Below, one piece after another: positions 52,281 to 61,669 of a stretch of DNA of 64,000 nt. The notes beneath the pieces were generated by a model, which made no database searches, was not told where the DNA came from, and saw only the letters and a list, made by a program, of their open reading frames with translations. This stretch comes from Comamonadaceae bacterium OS-4 (GTDB taxonomy: Bacteria > Pseudomonadota > Gammaproteobacteria > Burkholderiales > Burkholderiaceae_C). The translations under genes were made by a program, and so were the position numbers. The DNA lies in assembly GCA_027924025.1 (NCBI GenBank), contig AP026970.1:2688501-2752500 (forward strand), written 5' to 3'. Each line of letters begins with the position of its first letter. Position 1 is the stretch's first letter.

Positions 52281-53048
52281 CTGTTTCCTTCTGAAAACCA
52301 ACCGCTCCTGCGTGGACTCTTCAGCGGTAAATGCATAGCCCTCCACGTCAAACCCTTTGAGCTGCTCAGGCGTGCTCAGGCGGTGCTCAATTGCGTAGCG
52401 CGCCATCAGGCCCCGCGCTTTTTTGGCAAAGAAGCTGATGATTTTGTATTTGCCGTCTTTGTATTCCTGGAACACGCACTCCACCACCCGGCCCTTCAGG
52501 GCTTTGAGGTCCACCGACTTGAAATATTCGTTCGACGCCAAGTTCACCACCACCGGGGTGGTATCGGCTTTCAGGCGGGTGTTCAGGTAGTCCGAGAGCT
52601 GACTGCCCCAGTAGTGGTAGAGGTTGTTGCCGTGCGGGCCCTTGAGGCCCGTGCCCATCTCGAGCCGGTAAGGCTGCATCAGGTCCAGCGGGCGCAACAC
52701 GCCATAGAGGCCACTCAAAATACACAAATGGTCTTGCGCCCAGGCCAGGTCCTCGGCACCCAGCGTCTTGGCGTCCAGGCCGTCGTACACATCGCCGTTG
52801 AAAGCCAGCACGGCTTGGCGGGCGTTTTTCTGGGTGGCTTTGGGCGACCAAGCCTCGTAGCGCGCCACGTTGAGGGTGGAGAGCTTATCGCTCAGGTCCA
52901 TCAGCTCGGCAATTTGTGGCGGCGAGAACGCGCGTAGCAGACCGATGAGCTCTGCTGACTGCTTCACGAACATCGGCGCGGTGTGGGGCTGGCCATTCAC
53001 GGGGGTGTCGTAGTCCAGGGACTTGGCAGGAGAAATCAAAAACAACAT
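52275..53048 (-). CDS. yaaA: Peroxide stress protein YaaA
   Basis: A 257-residue DUF328 protein that limits intracellular iron and protects DNA and proteins during hydrogen peroxide stress in E. coli, where OxyR controls it. The family pattern is complete: MLFLISPAKSLDY at the start, RYEAWSP, FNGDVYDGL, ILSGLYGVLRPLDLMQPYRLEMGT, and NLASNEYFK. It is normal in length. The gene heads a leftward set with the alpha/beta hydrolase and queF. No OxyR site was identified. Confidence 0.94.
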   Translation of the reverse strand: MLFLISPAKSLDYDTPVNGQPHTAPMFVKQSAELIGLLRAFSPPQIAELMDLSDKLSTLNVARYEAWSPKATQKNARQAVLAFNGDVYDGLDAKTLGAEDLAWAQDHLCILSGLYGVLRPLDLMQPYRLEMGTGLKGPHGNNLYHYWGSQLSDYLNTRLKADTTPVVVNLASNEYFKSVDLKALKGRVVECVFQEYKDGKYKIISFFAKKARGLMARYAIEHRLSTPEQLKGFDVEGYAFTAEESTQERLVFRRKQG

Positions 53049-53112
53049 GGCTATTCAGGGCTGCGCGAGGCGGGCCGGCCAGTTTATCGCGAAGGCGTGC
53101 ATTGCACCGCCT

Positions 53113-53129
53113 GGGGGCTGCAAGCCCCC
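53113..53129. other. GC hairpin in a divergent gap
   Basis: GGGGGCT (53113-53119) and AGCCCCC (53123-53129) form a perfect 7-bp stem with a 3-base loop between divergent yaaA and the phytase-like gene. In this position it is not an obvious terminator; it may be a mobile palindrome or part of a regulatory site. Confidence 0.4.
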
Positions 53130-53202
53130 GGCTGAGCGTCACAGCTTCTTCATATGGGCGGCTTAGTCTCGGCGCCTTCTTCAACAGGGAGTCTTGACCA
53201 CC

Positions 53203-54579
53203 ATGATCGCTTTTTCCCCCACCCGTCTCGCTGCTGCATTCGCCTTGGCAGCGACTGCCATGAGCACCTCCGCGCAAACGGAAGTGACCGCCGTGTTGGC
53301 CGGCCACGCTGCCTTGTCTACCTTCACCACGGTGGAAGCCCCCAAAGCTGCAGGCCCCTTCTTTGATACGGCTGGCAAGTTCAACGCCGCCAACCGCCAG
53401 CGCACCGAAGTGCTGAACAGCATTGAAGGCGTTACCTTCGTGGGCGATGCCAAGTACCCCCGCAAATCCGGCGGCACCCTGCCTATCAAGGGCCAATCAG
53501 TGCAAGGCTTCTCGGGCATCGTCTCTTTGGGCAACGCCGAGTTTCTGGCCCTGACTGACAACGGCTTCGGCAGCAAACTCAACTCGCAAGACGCACTGCT
53601 GATGGTGCACAACGTCAAAGCCGATTGGGCCAAGGGCGAAGTCACCCGCCTCAAGACCACCTTCTTGCAAGACCCCGACCGCAAAGTGCCCTTCGCCATC
53701 CAGAACGAAGCCACCGTCGAGCGCTTTTTGACCGGCGTCGATTTCGATCCCGAGTCCATCCAGATCGTGGGCGACGAATGGTGGATAGGCGACGAGTTCG
53801 GCCCCTATGTATTGCGCGTCACACCCCAAGGCAAAGTGCTGGGCGTGATCGAAACTGTGGTGGGTGGCAAGGCCTACCGCAGCCCCGACCACTACATGAA
53901 CGGCCGTCTGCCCAATTACCCCGGCGACGCCAGCTTTGAAGTCCGCCGCAGCGGTGGCTTTGAGCCGATGGCCAAGTCGCTGGACGGCAAAACCCTCTAC
54001 CCCATGTTTGAGTGGCCCTTGTGGGACGCTGCCACCAAGGCCCAGGAAAGCCGCAACGGCAAGCCCTACACCCGCATTCTGGAACTGGATGCCGCCAGCA
54101 AAACCTACAGCACCCGCCAGTGGAAATACGCGTTTGAAGAAGCGGGCAATGTGGCTGCCGACTTCCAGATGCTGAGCGCCACCACCGGCCTTGTCATTGA
54201 GCGTGATGACATGACCGAAGGCTCCGGCAACGTGTGCAAGGACGAGCCGCGCACCGACTGCTTCACCCGCCCTGCCCAATTCAAGCGGGTCTACAAGATC
54301 GACTTCGCTCAAACCGACGCCGATGGCTTTGTGAAGAAGGTGGCCTTCATCGACCTCACCAAAATCGCCAACCCCAACCGGCTGGCCAAGCGCGGACCGA
54401 ACGAAGAGACCTTTGTGCTGCCCCACCTCGGACCTGAAGGCCTGACGGTGGTGGACGCCAAGCACATCGTGGTGGTGAACGACAACAACTTCCCCTACTC
54501 AAGCGGCCGCACCCTCGGCAAGCCGGACGACAATGAGCTGACCCTGCTCAACATCCAGGCGCTGGTCGACGCGAAGTAA
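53203..54579 (+). CDS. Exported esterase-like phytase-family protein
   Basis: A 458-residue secreted protein with a signal peptide (cleavage near TSAQ, residue 25). The body belongs to the esterase-like activity of phytase family: QGFSGIVSLGNAEFLALTDNGFGSK, FDPESIQIVGDEWWIGDEFGPYVLRV, GNAEF-type beta-propeller repeats, and LGPEGLTVVD near the end. These propellers hydrolyse phosphate or carboxyl esters in the periplasm. ATG 53203 fits GGGAG upstream better than TTG 53194. Confidence 0.87.
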   Translation: MIAFSPTRLAAAFALAATAMSTSAQTEVTAVLAGHAALSTFTTVEAPKAAGPFFDTAGKFNAANRQRTEVLNSIEGVTFVGDAKYPRKSGGTLPIKGQSVQGFSGIVSLGNAEFLALTDNGFGSKLNSQDALLMVHNVKADWAKGEVTRLKTTFLQDPDRKVPFAIQNEATVERFLTGVDFDPESIQIVGDEWWIGDEFGPYVLRVTPQGKVLGVIETVVGGKAYRSPDHYMNGRLPNYPGDASFEVRRSGGFEPMAKSLDGKTLYPMFEWPLWDAATKAQESRNGKPYTRILELDAASKTYSTRQWKYAFEEAGNVAADFQMLSATTGLVIERDDMTEGSGNVCKDEPRTDCFTRPAQFKRVYKIDFAQTDADGFVKKVAFIDLTKIANPNRLAKRGPNEETFVLPHLGPEGLTVVDAKHIVVVNDNNFPYSSGRTLGKPDDNELTLLNIQALVDAK

Positions 54580-54583
54580 ACAA

Positions 54584-54660
54584 GGCCCCCACGCTCCGCC
54601 GCTGCGCGGGTCGCTGCCCCCCAGGGGGGCGCATTTTGCTTGGGTCGGCCCTGCGCAAAA
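54584..54660. repeat. GC-rich repeat, second family
   Basis: GGCCCCCACGCTCCGCCGCT, then GCGCGGGTCGCTGCCCCCC and AGGGGGGCGCATTTTGC, with a tail CTTGGGTCGGCCCTGCGC. The CCCCCC/GGGGGG arms are complementary. This type of element is frequent between genes of Comamonadaceae as I recall; only this one clear copy is in the window. It follows the phytase-like gene. Confidence 0.6.
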
Positions 54661-54713
54661 TTGTCCCTCGTCAGAGGGGTGAGGCCGGTGCCGCCATGCA
54701 CAATGGCGGCACC

Positions 54714-55595
54714 ATGCCTGTCACTGTTTCGCCCCCTATTTCTTTGGCGTTTTCTTCCCGGCCCCGCAATGCCGGGGCCTTGTTCCGCAGCCTGTTGGCA
54801 GCCCGACCGGCGCAGGCTGCGCCGGAACAGCATGGCATCGCCATCCAGGCCACTTGGCATGGCGCCCAGGCCGATGCCAAACGCCTCAAGCAGTACCGAG
54901 AGGTCTGCGGCCTCACAAATGCCGGCTTTCTGCCCCCGCTGTACCTGCACGCCATGGCCATGCCCTTGCACATGGCGATCATGAGCCACCCGCAGTTTCC
55001 CCTGCGCCTGCTGGGCCTGGTGCATCTGGCCAACAGCATGCAGTGCCTGCGCCCCATCGGCGACTTCGAGACGCTGGACATGGACTGCCAGCTGCACGGC
55101 ATCGAGGCGACCGAACGCGGCCAGACCTTCACCCTGCACACCAGCCTGCAAACAGGCAGTGAAACCGTCTGGACCGAGACCAGCACCTTTCTGGCCCCCC
55201 TGCCCCGTAGCGGAAAACGTCAGCCGCCTGACGATTTGCCCGACTGGGGGATTTCGGTGGCTCGCTGGGCGGTGGCAGGTCATGCCGGACGCCGCTTTGC
55301 GGGCCCGTCCGGTGACTGGAACCCGATCCACGTGAGTGCACTCACCGCGCGCTTGTTTGGCTACCCGCGGGCGATAGCGCATGGCATGTTCAGCGCAGCC
55401 CGCTGTGTGGACCTGCTTTGCCGCGACCTGCCGGCAGGCGCACCGCTGCTCATCGACCTGCGCTTCAAGCGCCCCCTGTTGATTCCCGGCGAAGTGGCCT
55501 TACATACCCGGCAAGAGGCGGATAGCACCCGTTTTGTGTTGAACGTGCTGCCGCAGGGCGAGCCGCATATTGAGGGCGCCTTGCGCAGGCTGTAA
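54714..55595 (+). CDS. MaoC-like hotdog-fold protein
   Basis: A 293-residue protein with two hotdog domains. The C-terminal one has the hydratase-like motif [31 protein letters not shown], where the Asp and His pair (D/H) is the R-specific enoyl-CoA hydratase site. The N-terminal one (about 40-190) lacks a motif. Such proteins act on acyl-CoA thioesters. I use ATG 54714; an upstream start adds a weakly supported N-terminus. Confidence 0.8.
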   Translation: MPVTVSPPISLAFSSRPRNAGALFRSLLAARPAQAAPEQHGIAIQATWHGAQADAKRLKQYREVCGLTNAGFLPPLYLHAMAMPLHMAIMSHPQFPLRLLGLVHLANSMQCLRPIGDFETLDMDCQLHGIEATERGQTFTLHTSLQTGSETVWTETSTFLAPLPRSGKRQPPDDLPDWGISVARWAVAGHAGRRFAGPSGDWNPIHVSALTARLFGYPRAIAHGMFSAARCVDLLCRDLPAGAPLLIDLRFKRPLLIPGEVALHTRQEADSTRFVLNVLPQGEPHIEGALRRL

Positions 55596-55663
55596 GGCCG
55601 CTCAGCACCTGGCCCGGAAGCCGCCCGCCACACGAACCATTGATTGCGAACGAGGACACCACC

Positions 55664-56182
55664 ATGAGCAACCCCGCAGACGCAGGCTCCGCCCTGACCC
55701 ACTTTGACACCAAGGGCGATGCCCACATGGTCAATATCGCCGGCAAAGCGCTCACGCACCGCAAGGCGGTGGCGGGCGGGCGCATCCAGATGCAGCAGCA
55801 CACCCTGGACCTGATCCAGAACGCGCAGGCCGCCAAAGGCGATGTGCTGGGCGTGGCGCGTGTGGCCGGCATCATGGCCGCCAAGAAAACCAGCGACCTG
55901 ATTCCCCTGTGCCACCCCATCATGCTGACCCGCGTGGCTATCGAATTTGAAGTGGTGCACGCCACCGCCACCACCCTGCCGGCTATCCAGTGCCTGGCCA
56001 TTGCCGAAACCACTGGCGGCACCGGCGTGGAAATGGAAGCGCTGACCGCCGTGCAGATCACCCTGCTCACTATTTACGACATGTGCAAGGCGGTCGACAA
56101 AGGCATGGTCATGACCGATGTGAAGCTGCTCGAAAAGCACGGCGGCAAGTCGGGCACCTACCTCGCCCCGCCCACCGCCTGA
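55664..56182 (+). CDS. moaC: Molybdopterin synthesis protein MoaC
   Basis: A 172-residue cyclic pyranopterin monophosphate synthase that, with MoaA, makes the first intermediate of molybdenum cofactor. Motifs: [31 protein letters not shown], and [27 protein letters not shown] with the catalytic Lys. GAGGA lies before ATG 55664; an upstream in-frame start at 55640 is less likely. No other moa genes are nearby. Confidence 0.95.
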   Translation: MSNPADAGSALTHFDTKGDAHMVNIAGKALTHRKAVAGGRIQMQQHTLDLIQNAQAAKGDVLGVARVAGIMAAKKTSDLIPLCHPIMLTRVAIEFEVVHATATTLPAIQCLAIAETTGGTGVEMEALTAVQITLLTIYDMCKAVDKGMVMTDVKLLEKHGGKSGTYLAPPTA

Positions 56183-56198
56183 CCGCGCTGCCAGCCGC

Positions 56199-56507
56199 TC
56201 AATCCCCCGGCTGCGCGCCCTCGTAGCCCTCGATCAGGATCAGGTCAATCACCGACACGTCTTTGCGCAACGCAATGGCGGCTTGGTATTCAGGGGAATG
56301 CCAGCAGTCCACTGCCGCCTGGTAGCTGGGGAATTCAATCACCACGTTGCGGCTGCGGCTCTCCCCCTCGGGGTTCTCAAAGCGCCCGGCGCGCACCAGA
56401 AAGCGGGCGCCGTACTTTTTGAAGGGCGCGGCGTTCGCGGCCTGATACGCCTTGTAAGCCTCGGTATCGAACACTTCTACACGGCCTATCCAGTAACCCT
56501 TGGGCAT
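56199..56507 (-). CDS. DUF1330 protein
   Basis: A 102-residue ferredoxin-fold (dimeric alpha/beta barrel) protein with the DUF1330 layout: MPKGYWIGRVEVFDTEAYKAYQ at the start, GRFENPEGESRSRNVVIEFPS in the middle, and CWHSPEYQAAIALR near the end. The function is unknown. The open frame extends further upstream into valS, but ATG 56507 with GGAG before it is the proper start. It is divergent from valS and converges with moaC. Confidence 0.9.
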   Translation of the reverse strand: MPKGYWIGRVEVFDTEAYKAYQAANAAPFKKYGARFLVRAGRFENPEGESRSRNVVIEFPSYQAAVDCWHSPEYQAAIALRKDVSVIDLILIEGYEGAQPGD

Positions 56508-56599
56508 GTTTGTCTCCTGTGGAATGCGAAGTGCCAGTGTAGAAGATGGCTGCAAGCCACCGCACCGGTAAAATCGCCGCTCGCTCTTAGAGAACCTCC

Positions 56600-59530
56600 A
56601 TGTCTGACACCGCTTCCACACCCACTCCCGCAGCCCCCACCGCCCCCGAACAACCGGGTCTGCAATCCCTCTCCAAGTCGTTTGAACCTGCTGCGCTGGA
56701 AGCGCACTGGGGCCCCGAGTGGGAAAAGCGCGGCTACGGCATCGCCGGCTTCCGCGGCACCAGCGCACCGGATGCGGCTGCGGCCTTAGAGGGCAAAAAT
56801 TTCTCCATCCAGCTGCCCCCACCCAATGTGACCGGCACGCTGCACATGGGCCATGCGTTCAACCAGACCATCATGGACAGCCTGACCCGCTACCACCGCA
56901 TGGCCGGTTTCAACACCGCGTGGATTCCGGGCACCGACCACGCCGGCATTGCCACCCAGATCGTGGTGGAGCGCCAGCTGCAAGAGCAAAAAGTCAGCCG
57001 CCACGACCTGGGCCGTGAAGCCTTCACTAAAAAGGTCTGGGAGTGGAAAGAAAAGAGTGGCAACACCATCACCACCCAGATGCGCCGCATGGGCGACAGC
57101 GTGGACTGGAGCCGCGAATACTTCACCATGGACCCCAAGCTGTCGCAAACGGTCACTGAGACCTTTGTGCAACTCTACGAGCAAGGCCTGATCTACCGCG
57201 GCAAGCGCCTGGTGAACTGGGACCCGATTTTGATGAGCGCCGTGTCAGACCTGGAAGTGGAAAGCGAAGAGGAAGACGGCTCGCTCTGGCACATCCGCTA
57301 CCCCCTGGCCGATGGCTCCGGTGACATCACCGTGGCCACCACCCGCCCTGAGACCATGCTGGGCGACGTGGCCGTGATGGTGCACCCCGAAGACGAGCGC
57401 TACACCGCGCTGATCGGCAAGCAAGTCACCCTGCCCCTGTGCGGCCGCACCATCCCCGTGATTGCCGACGATTACGTGGACAAAGCCTTCGGTACCGGCG
57501 TGGTGAAAGTCACCCCTGCGCACGACCAGAACGACTATGCCGTGGGCCAGCGCCACAAGCTGCCCATGATCTGCGTGCTGACACTGGACGCCAAGATCAA
57601 CGAGAACGCCCCCACTGCCTACCAAGGCCTAGACCGTTTTGTGGCCCGCAAAAAAGTGGTGGCAGACCTCGAAGCCGGTGGTTTCCTGGTGGAGGTGAAA
57701 AAGCACAAGCTCATGGTGCCGCGCTGCGCCCGCACCGGCCAGGTGATTGAGCCCATGTTGACCGACCAGTGGTTTGTCGCCATGAACCAGGTGGGCAAAG
57801 GCGACGCCACCGGCAAGTCCATCGCCCAGAAAGCCATTGACGCGGTGCAGAGCGGTGAGGTCAAGTTTGTGCCCGAGAACTGGGTCAACACCTACAACCA
57901 GTGGATGAACAACATCCAGGACTGGTGTATCAGCCGCCAACTCTGGTGGGGCCACCAGATTCCAGCGTGGTACGACGAAGATGGCAACGTAATCGTGGCC
58001 CGCAACGAGGCCGAAGCCCAAGCCAAAGCTCCGGGCAAAACCCTGCGCCGCGATGAAGACGTGCTCGACACCTGGTACTCCAGCGCGCTGGTGCCCTTCA
58101 GCACCATGGGCTGGGGCAACGAAGGCGCCGGCACCGGTGCCACCGACGACTACAACCTCTACCTGCCCAGCAGCACGCTGGTGACCGGCTACGACATCAT
58201 CTTCTTCTGGGTCGCCCGGATGATCATGATGACCACGCACTTCACCGGCCGCGTGCCGTTCAAGCACGTCTACATCCACGGCCTGGTGCGCGACGCCCAG
58301 GGCAAGAAGATGAGCAAGTCTGAAGGCAATGTGCTCGACCCGGTGGACCTGATTGACGGCATTGCGCTGGAGCCCCTGCTCGACAAGCGCACCACCGGCC
58401 TGCGCAAGCCCGAGACCGCGCCTGCGGTGCGCAAGAACACGCAAAAAGAGTTCCCCGAGGGCATTCCAGCCTACGGTGCCGATGCGCTGCGCTTCACCTT
58501 TGCAGCACTTGCCTCGCTGGGCCGCAGCATCAACTTCGACAGCAAGCGCTGCGAGGGCTACCGCAACTTCTGCAACAAGCTGTGGAACGCCACCCGCTTT
58601 GTGCTGATGAACTGCGAAGGCCAGGACTGCGGACTGCTGGAGCATGACGCTGCAGCGTGCGACACCGGTGCCTACCTGGAGTTCAGCCAAGCCGACCGCT
58701 GGATCGTGTCCTTGCTGCAGAAAACCGAAGCCGAAGTGGCCAAGGGCTTCGCAGAGTACCGCTTGGACAACGTGGCCAACACGATTTACGACTATGTGTG
58801 GAACGAGTTCTGCGACTGGTACCTGGAGATCGCCAAAGTGCAGATCAACACCGGTAACGACGCCCAGAAACGCGCCACCCGCCGTACCCTGATCCGCACG
58901 CTGGAAACCATCCAACGCCTGCTGCATCCGATCGCACCGTTCATCACCGAAGAGTTGTGGCAAAAGGTGGCACCGGTCGCAGGTCGCAGCGGCCCGTCGG
59001 TGTCGATTGCCGCCTATCCACAAGCCCAGCTGGAGCGCATTGACGAGGCCTCGATCGCCCACGTCGCGAAACTGAAGTTGCTGGTGGATGCCTGCCGCAA
59101 CCTGCGCGGCGAAATGAACGTGTCCCCTGCTGCCCGCTTGCCGCTCTATGTGGTCGCCCAAACCGCCGCTGAAGCTGCGTTCCTGCAGTCGTCTGCGGCC
59201 GTTCTTCAGGCCTTGGCCAAGCTGAGCGAAGTGAAGGTGTTTGCAGACGAAGCCAGCTGGCAAGCCGCAGCCCAGTCTGCCCCGGTGGCGGTGGTGGGTG
59301 AGGCGCGTGTCTGCCTGTTTGTGGAAGTGGACGTGGCGGCTGAAAAAATCCGTCTCGGCAAAGAAGTGACCCGCTTGGAAGAGCAAATCACCAAAGCCAG
59401 CGTCAAGCTCAGCAACGAAGCGTTTGTGGCCAAGGCACCTGCAGCGGTGCTGGAGCAAGAGCGCAAGCGCGTAGCCGACTTTGCCGCCACGCTGGAGAAG
59501 GTGAAAGAGCAACTGGCCCGCTTGAGCTGA
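56600..59530 (+). CDS. valS: Valyl-tRNA synthetase
   Basis: A 976-residue class I aminoacyl-tRNA synthetase. The HIGH motif appears as [14 protein letters not shown] (near residue 75), the CP1 editing domain as [16 protein letters not shown], and KMSKS as [11 protein letters not shown] near residue 570. A C-terminal coiled-coil arm ([21 protein letters not shown]) ends the protein. Full length and typical. A perfect rho-independent terminator follows at 59571. A TAAAAT box at about 56574 may be the -10 of its promoter. Confidence 0.96.
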   Translation: MSDTASTPTPAAPTAPEQPGLQSLSKSFEPAALEAHWGPEWEKRGYGIAGFRGTSAPDAAAALEGKNFSIQLPPPNVTGTLHMGHAFNQTIMDSLTRYHRMAGFNTAWIPGTDHAGIATQIVVERQLQEQKVSRHDLGREAFTKKVWEWKEKSGNTITTQMRRMGDSVDWSREYFTMDPKLSQTVTETFVQLYEQGLIYRGKRLVNWDPILMSAVSDLEVESEEEDGSLWHIRYPLADGSGDITVATTRPETMLGDVAVMVHPEDERYTALIGKQVTLPLCGRTIPVIADDYVDKAFGTGVVKVTPAHDQNDYAVGQRHKLPMICVLTLDAKINENAPTAYQGLDRFVARKKVVADLEAGGFLVEVKKHKLMVPRCARTGQVIEPMLTDQWFVAMNQVGKGDATGKSIAQKAIDAVQSGEVKFVPENWVNTYNQWMNNIQDWCISRQLWWGHQIPAWYDEDGNVIVARNEAEAQAKAPGKTLRRDEDVLDTWYSSALVPFSTMGWGNEGAGTGATDDYNLYLPSSTLVTGYDIIFFWVARMIMMTTHFTGRVPFKHVYIHGLVRDAQGKKMSKSEGNVLDPVDLIDGIALEPLLDKRTTGLRKPETAPAVRKNTQKEFPEGIPAYGADALRFTFAALASLGRSINFDSKRCEGYRNFCNKLWNATRFVLMNCEGQDCGLLEHDAAACDTGAYLEFSQADRWIVSLLQKTEAEVAKGFAEYRLDNVANTIYDYVWNEFCDWYLEIAKVQINTGNDAQKRATRRTLIRTLETIQRLLHPIAPFITEELWQKVAPVAGRSGPSVSIAAYPQAQLERIDEASIAHVAKLKLLVDACRNLRGEMNVSPAARLPLYVVAQTAAEAAFLQSSAAVLQALAKLSEVKVFADEASWQAAAQSAPVAVVGEARVCLFVEVDVAAEKIRLGKEVTRLEEQITKASVKLSNEAFVAKAPAAVLEQERKRVADFAATLEKVKEQLARLS

Positions 59531-59570
59531 TTGCGCGTATTTGCACGCTGCCGCTCACCCCGGCAGCCCC

Positions 59571-59606
59571 ATGAAAAAAGCCGGTTCTGAGACCGGCTTT
59601 TTTCAT
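59571..59606 (+). terminator. Rho-independent terminator of valS
   Basis: ATGAAAAAAGCCGGT (59571-59585) pairs perfectly with ACCGGCTTTTTTCAT (59592-59606) around a six-base loop. A/T tracts on both sides make it bidirectional, so it can also stop the convergent tusA transcript. Confidence 0.9.
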
Positions 59607-59618
59607 GGGTGACGCAGC

Positions 59619-59846
59619 TTAACGGCGGCGGAGCACATGGATAAAAATAGTTCCAGCGGTTTGCTGGTCAATCAATTCATGCCCGGTTTGCTTGGTGAAG
59701 GCTTGAAAATCCCGCAGCGAGCCGGGATCGGTCGCCACCACCTTGAGCGTTTGGCCGCTTTGCAGCTCCGCGAGTGCTTTTTTGGCTTTGAGGATGGGCA
59801 GCGGGCAATTCAGACCGCTGGTGTCAATTTCTTTGTCGAAGTTCAT
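59619..59846 (-). CDS. tusA: TusA-family sulfurtransferase
   Basis: A 75-residue sulfur carrier protein. The active motif is Cys14-Pro-Leu-Pro17 in LNCPLPILKAKKAL; the second half (VVATDPGSLRDFQAFTKQTGHELI) completes the fold. It hands persulfide sulfur to partners for tRNA 2-thiouridine, molybdenum cofactor or related pathways. It converges with valS and lies near cysM and a NUDIX gene. Confidence 0.93.
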   Translation of the reverse strand: MNFDKEIDTSGLNCPLPILKAKKALAELQSGQTLKVVATDPGSLRDFQAFTKQTGHELIDQQTAGTIFIHVLRRR

Positions 59847-59876
59847 GCAGGCTGCTTTCTGGCGTTGGAGCAGATT

Positions 59877-60428
59877 TTAGTCGGCCCGTTGCTCGATGTC
59901 TTTGCGCCACACCGGATCAATGAAGTCCGGCTCATGCCCGCGTGAGCGCAAAAACGCAGCGAGGGCATACCCCGTACCGGCGGGCCAGCATTTCACGTCC
60001 TGCAGGTCATACAGACGGCAATCCACCAGCTCCGGGCTCAAAGCCACCTCGCCGTGGCAGACCGCGTGGTAGGCAATGATGACCTGGTTCATGCGCTGAA
60101 AGTCATACACCCCCAACAGGCTGAGCGCGCTGGTGCTGAGGCTGGTTTCTTCGGCAATCTCGCGGGTAATGCCCTCCTCAGGCGTCTCACCAGCCTCCAT
60201 GAAGCCGGTAATGAGGGCATACATCTTGCCCGGCCAGGCTGCGTTGCGAGCCAGCAAGATCTGGCCGTTGTACTCAATCACCGCAGCGAGCACGGGGGTC
60301 GGATTGTTCCAGTGGGTGAAGTCGCACGCAGTGCAACGCCAGCGTGTTTTGTCGCCACCGTCTTCGGGCAATGTGATCTCGGCCAGTGGAGTCGCACACT
60401 GCGGGCAAAACTTGAACACTGCAGACAT
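59877..60428 (-). CDS. NUDIX hydrolase with zinc ribbon
   Basis: A 183-residue protein with an N-terminal zinc ribbon (CPQC and CTAC, about residues 8-37) and a NUDIX domain whose box is GFMEAGETPEEGITREIAEETSL. This layout matches NudC-related ADP-ribose or NADH pyrophosphatases. I start at ATG 60428; the longer open frame upstream crosses a dispersed repeat (copy 7) and is unlikely to be translated. Confidence 0.87.
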   Translation of the reverse strand: MSAVFKFCPQCATPLAEITLPEDGGDKTRWRCTACDFTHWNNPTPVLAAVIEYNGQILLARNAAWPGKMYALITGFMEAGETPEEGITREIAEETSLSTSALSLLGVYDFQRMNQVIIAYHAVCHGEVALSPELVDCRLYDLQDVKCWPAGTGYALAAFLRSRGHEPDFIDPVWRKDIEQRAD

Positions 60429-60436
60429 GGTGGCCT

Positions 60437-60488
60437 TTGCTATTATTTTAGGAGCTGCCGCCGCACTCATAGAGAGCGCTAACGGCCT
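60437..60488 (+). repeat. Dispersed palindromic repeat, copy 7
   Basis: TTGCTATTATTTTAGGAGC, then TGCCGCCGCACTCATAG and AGAGCGCTAACGGCC. It lies between cysM and the NUDIX gene, eight bases upstream of the NUDIX start codon. Confidence 0.72.
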
Positions 60489-60508
60489 ATTTCATTCAAA
60501 ACTGTGCA

Positions 60509-61411
60509 TTACGCGGGGAAAACGCCGGTCGACAAATAACGGTCACCGCGGTCACACACGATAAACACAATCACGGCATCCCGCTCGCGCTTGGCAATTT
60601 CTTGCGCGACCCAGCAAGCGCCGGCTGCCGAGATACCGCCAAAGATGCCTTCCTCACGCGCCATACGGCGGCACATGTCTTCCGCGTCGGCCTGACTGAC
60701 ATAGACCAGCTCATCCACATTGCGGGGATCGTAGATTTTGGGCAGGTATTCTTGCGGCCATTTGCGGATCCCGGGAATCCGCGAGCCCTCGGACGGTTGT
60801 GCGCCGATGATGCGTATCGCAGGATTCTTTTCCTTCAGGAAACGCGAGACGCCGGTGATCGTGCCGGTAGTCCCCATGGCACTGACAAAGTGGGTGATGC
60901 GCCCACCCGTTTGCTCCCAGATCTCGGGTCCGGTCGTCTCGTAATGCACGCGCGGGTTGTCGCCATTGGCAAACTGGTCAAGCACGCGGCCTTTGCCCTC
61001 GCGCTGCATTTGCTCGGCCAAGTCACGGGCGTACTCCATGCCGCCGCTCTTGGGCGTGAGGATAAGTTCTGCGCCAAACGCTTTCATGGTTTGGGCGCGC
61101 TCGATCGACAAGTCCTCGGGCATGATCAACACCATGCGGTAGCCCTTCACAGCCGCGGCCATGGCCAAGGCAATACCGGTGTTGCCGGAGGTGGCCTCGA
61201 TCAGGGTGTCACCCGGCTGAATGTCGCCACGCTCTTGGGCACGCTGAATCATGGACAAGGCGGGTCGGTCTTTCACAGACCCGGCCGGGTTGTTGCCCTC
61301 GAGCTTGCCCAAGACCACGTTATTTCGGGCCTGGTTGTCCGTGTTTTGGATGCGTTGCAACGCGACCAAAGGAGTTTTTCCGATTGCTTCTTCGATAGTT
61401 GGATATTTCAT
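60509..61411 (-). CDS. cysM: Cysteine synthase B
   Basis: A 300-residue PLP enzyme that makes cysteine (or sulfocysteine) from O-acetylserine. The PLP lysine is in NPAGSVKDRPAL; the substrate loop is EATSGNTGIALA; the GTTGTITG loop binds phosphate. The GxxxGGISAAGACWVAQ ending matches CysM better than CysK. I start at ATG 61411; ten further upstream codons are open but run into the tRNA promoter. Divergent from tRNA-Leu. Confidence 0.92.
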   Translation of the reverse strand: MKYPTIEEAIGKTPLVALQRIQNTDNQARNNVVLGKLEGNNPAGSVKDRPALSMIQRAQERGDIQPGDTLIEATSGNTGIALAMAAAVKGYRMVLIMPEDLSIERAQTMKAFGAELILTPKSGGMEYARDLAEQMQREGKGRVLDQFANGDNPRVHYETTGPEIWEQTGGRITHFVSAMGTTGTITGVSRFLKEKNPAIRIIGAQPSEGSRIPGIRKWPQEYLPKIYDPRNVDELVYVSQADAEDMCRRMAREEGIFGGISAAGACWVAQEIAKRERDAVIVFIVCDRGDRYLSTGVFPA

Positions 61412-61450
61412 CCCGTAAATGTGCCATAATTCGAGCTTCACAAATTACCT

Positions 61451-61535
61451 GCCCAGGTGGTGAAATTGGTAGACTCAGGGGACTCAAAATCCCCCGCCGC
61501 AAGGCGTGCCGGTTCGAGTCCGGCCCTGGGCACCA
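61451..61535 (+). tRNA. tRNA-Leu (CAA)
   Basis: An 85-base gene with acceptor stem GCCCAGG paired to CCTGGGC, encoded ACCA end, D-loop AAATTGGTAGAC, anticodon stem GGGGA/TCCCC with loop CTCAAAA (anticodon CAA at 61485-61487), a long variable arm (CGCCGCAAGGCG) as required for tRNA-Leu, and the GGTTCGAGTCC T-arm. CATAAT at 61425-61430 is the likely -10 box. A strong terminator follows directly. Confidence 0.95.
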
Positions 61536-61539
61536 GATG

Positions 61540-61570
61540 AAAGCCGAATGTTCTTTGAACATTCGGCTTT
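61540..61570 (+). terminator. Terminator of tRNA-Leu
   Basis: AAAGCCGAATGTTC (61540-61553) and GAACATTCGGCTTT (61557-61570) form a perfect 14-bp stem with a TTT loop, followed by a T-rich tail (TTCTTT). A typical rho-independent terminator 5 bases after the tRNA. Confidence 0.9.
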
Positions 61571-61669
61571 TTCTTTATGTGCGTCTCCAGCGAGAAAGCC
61601 CTGCGCCCCCGGGGGCTGGAGCCGGCTTGATTCACAATCCTTGGTTTTTGAATTGCACGCGCCCACGCC

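Noticed and set aside
57629..59512. A 627-codon open frame antisense to valS
   Set aside because: The valS gene is full length with all motifs; the antisense product has no recognisable domain.
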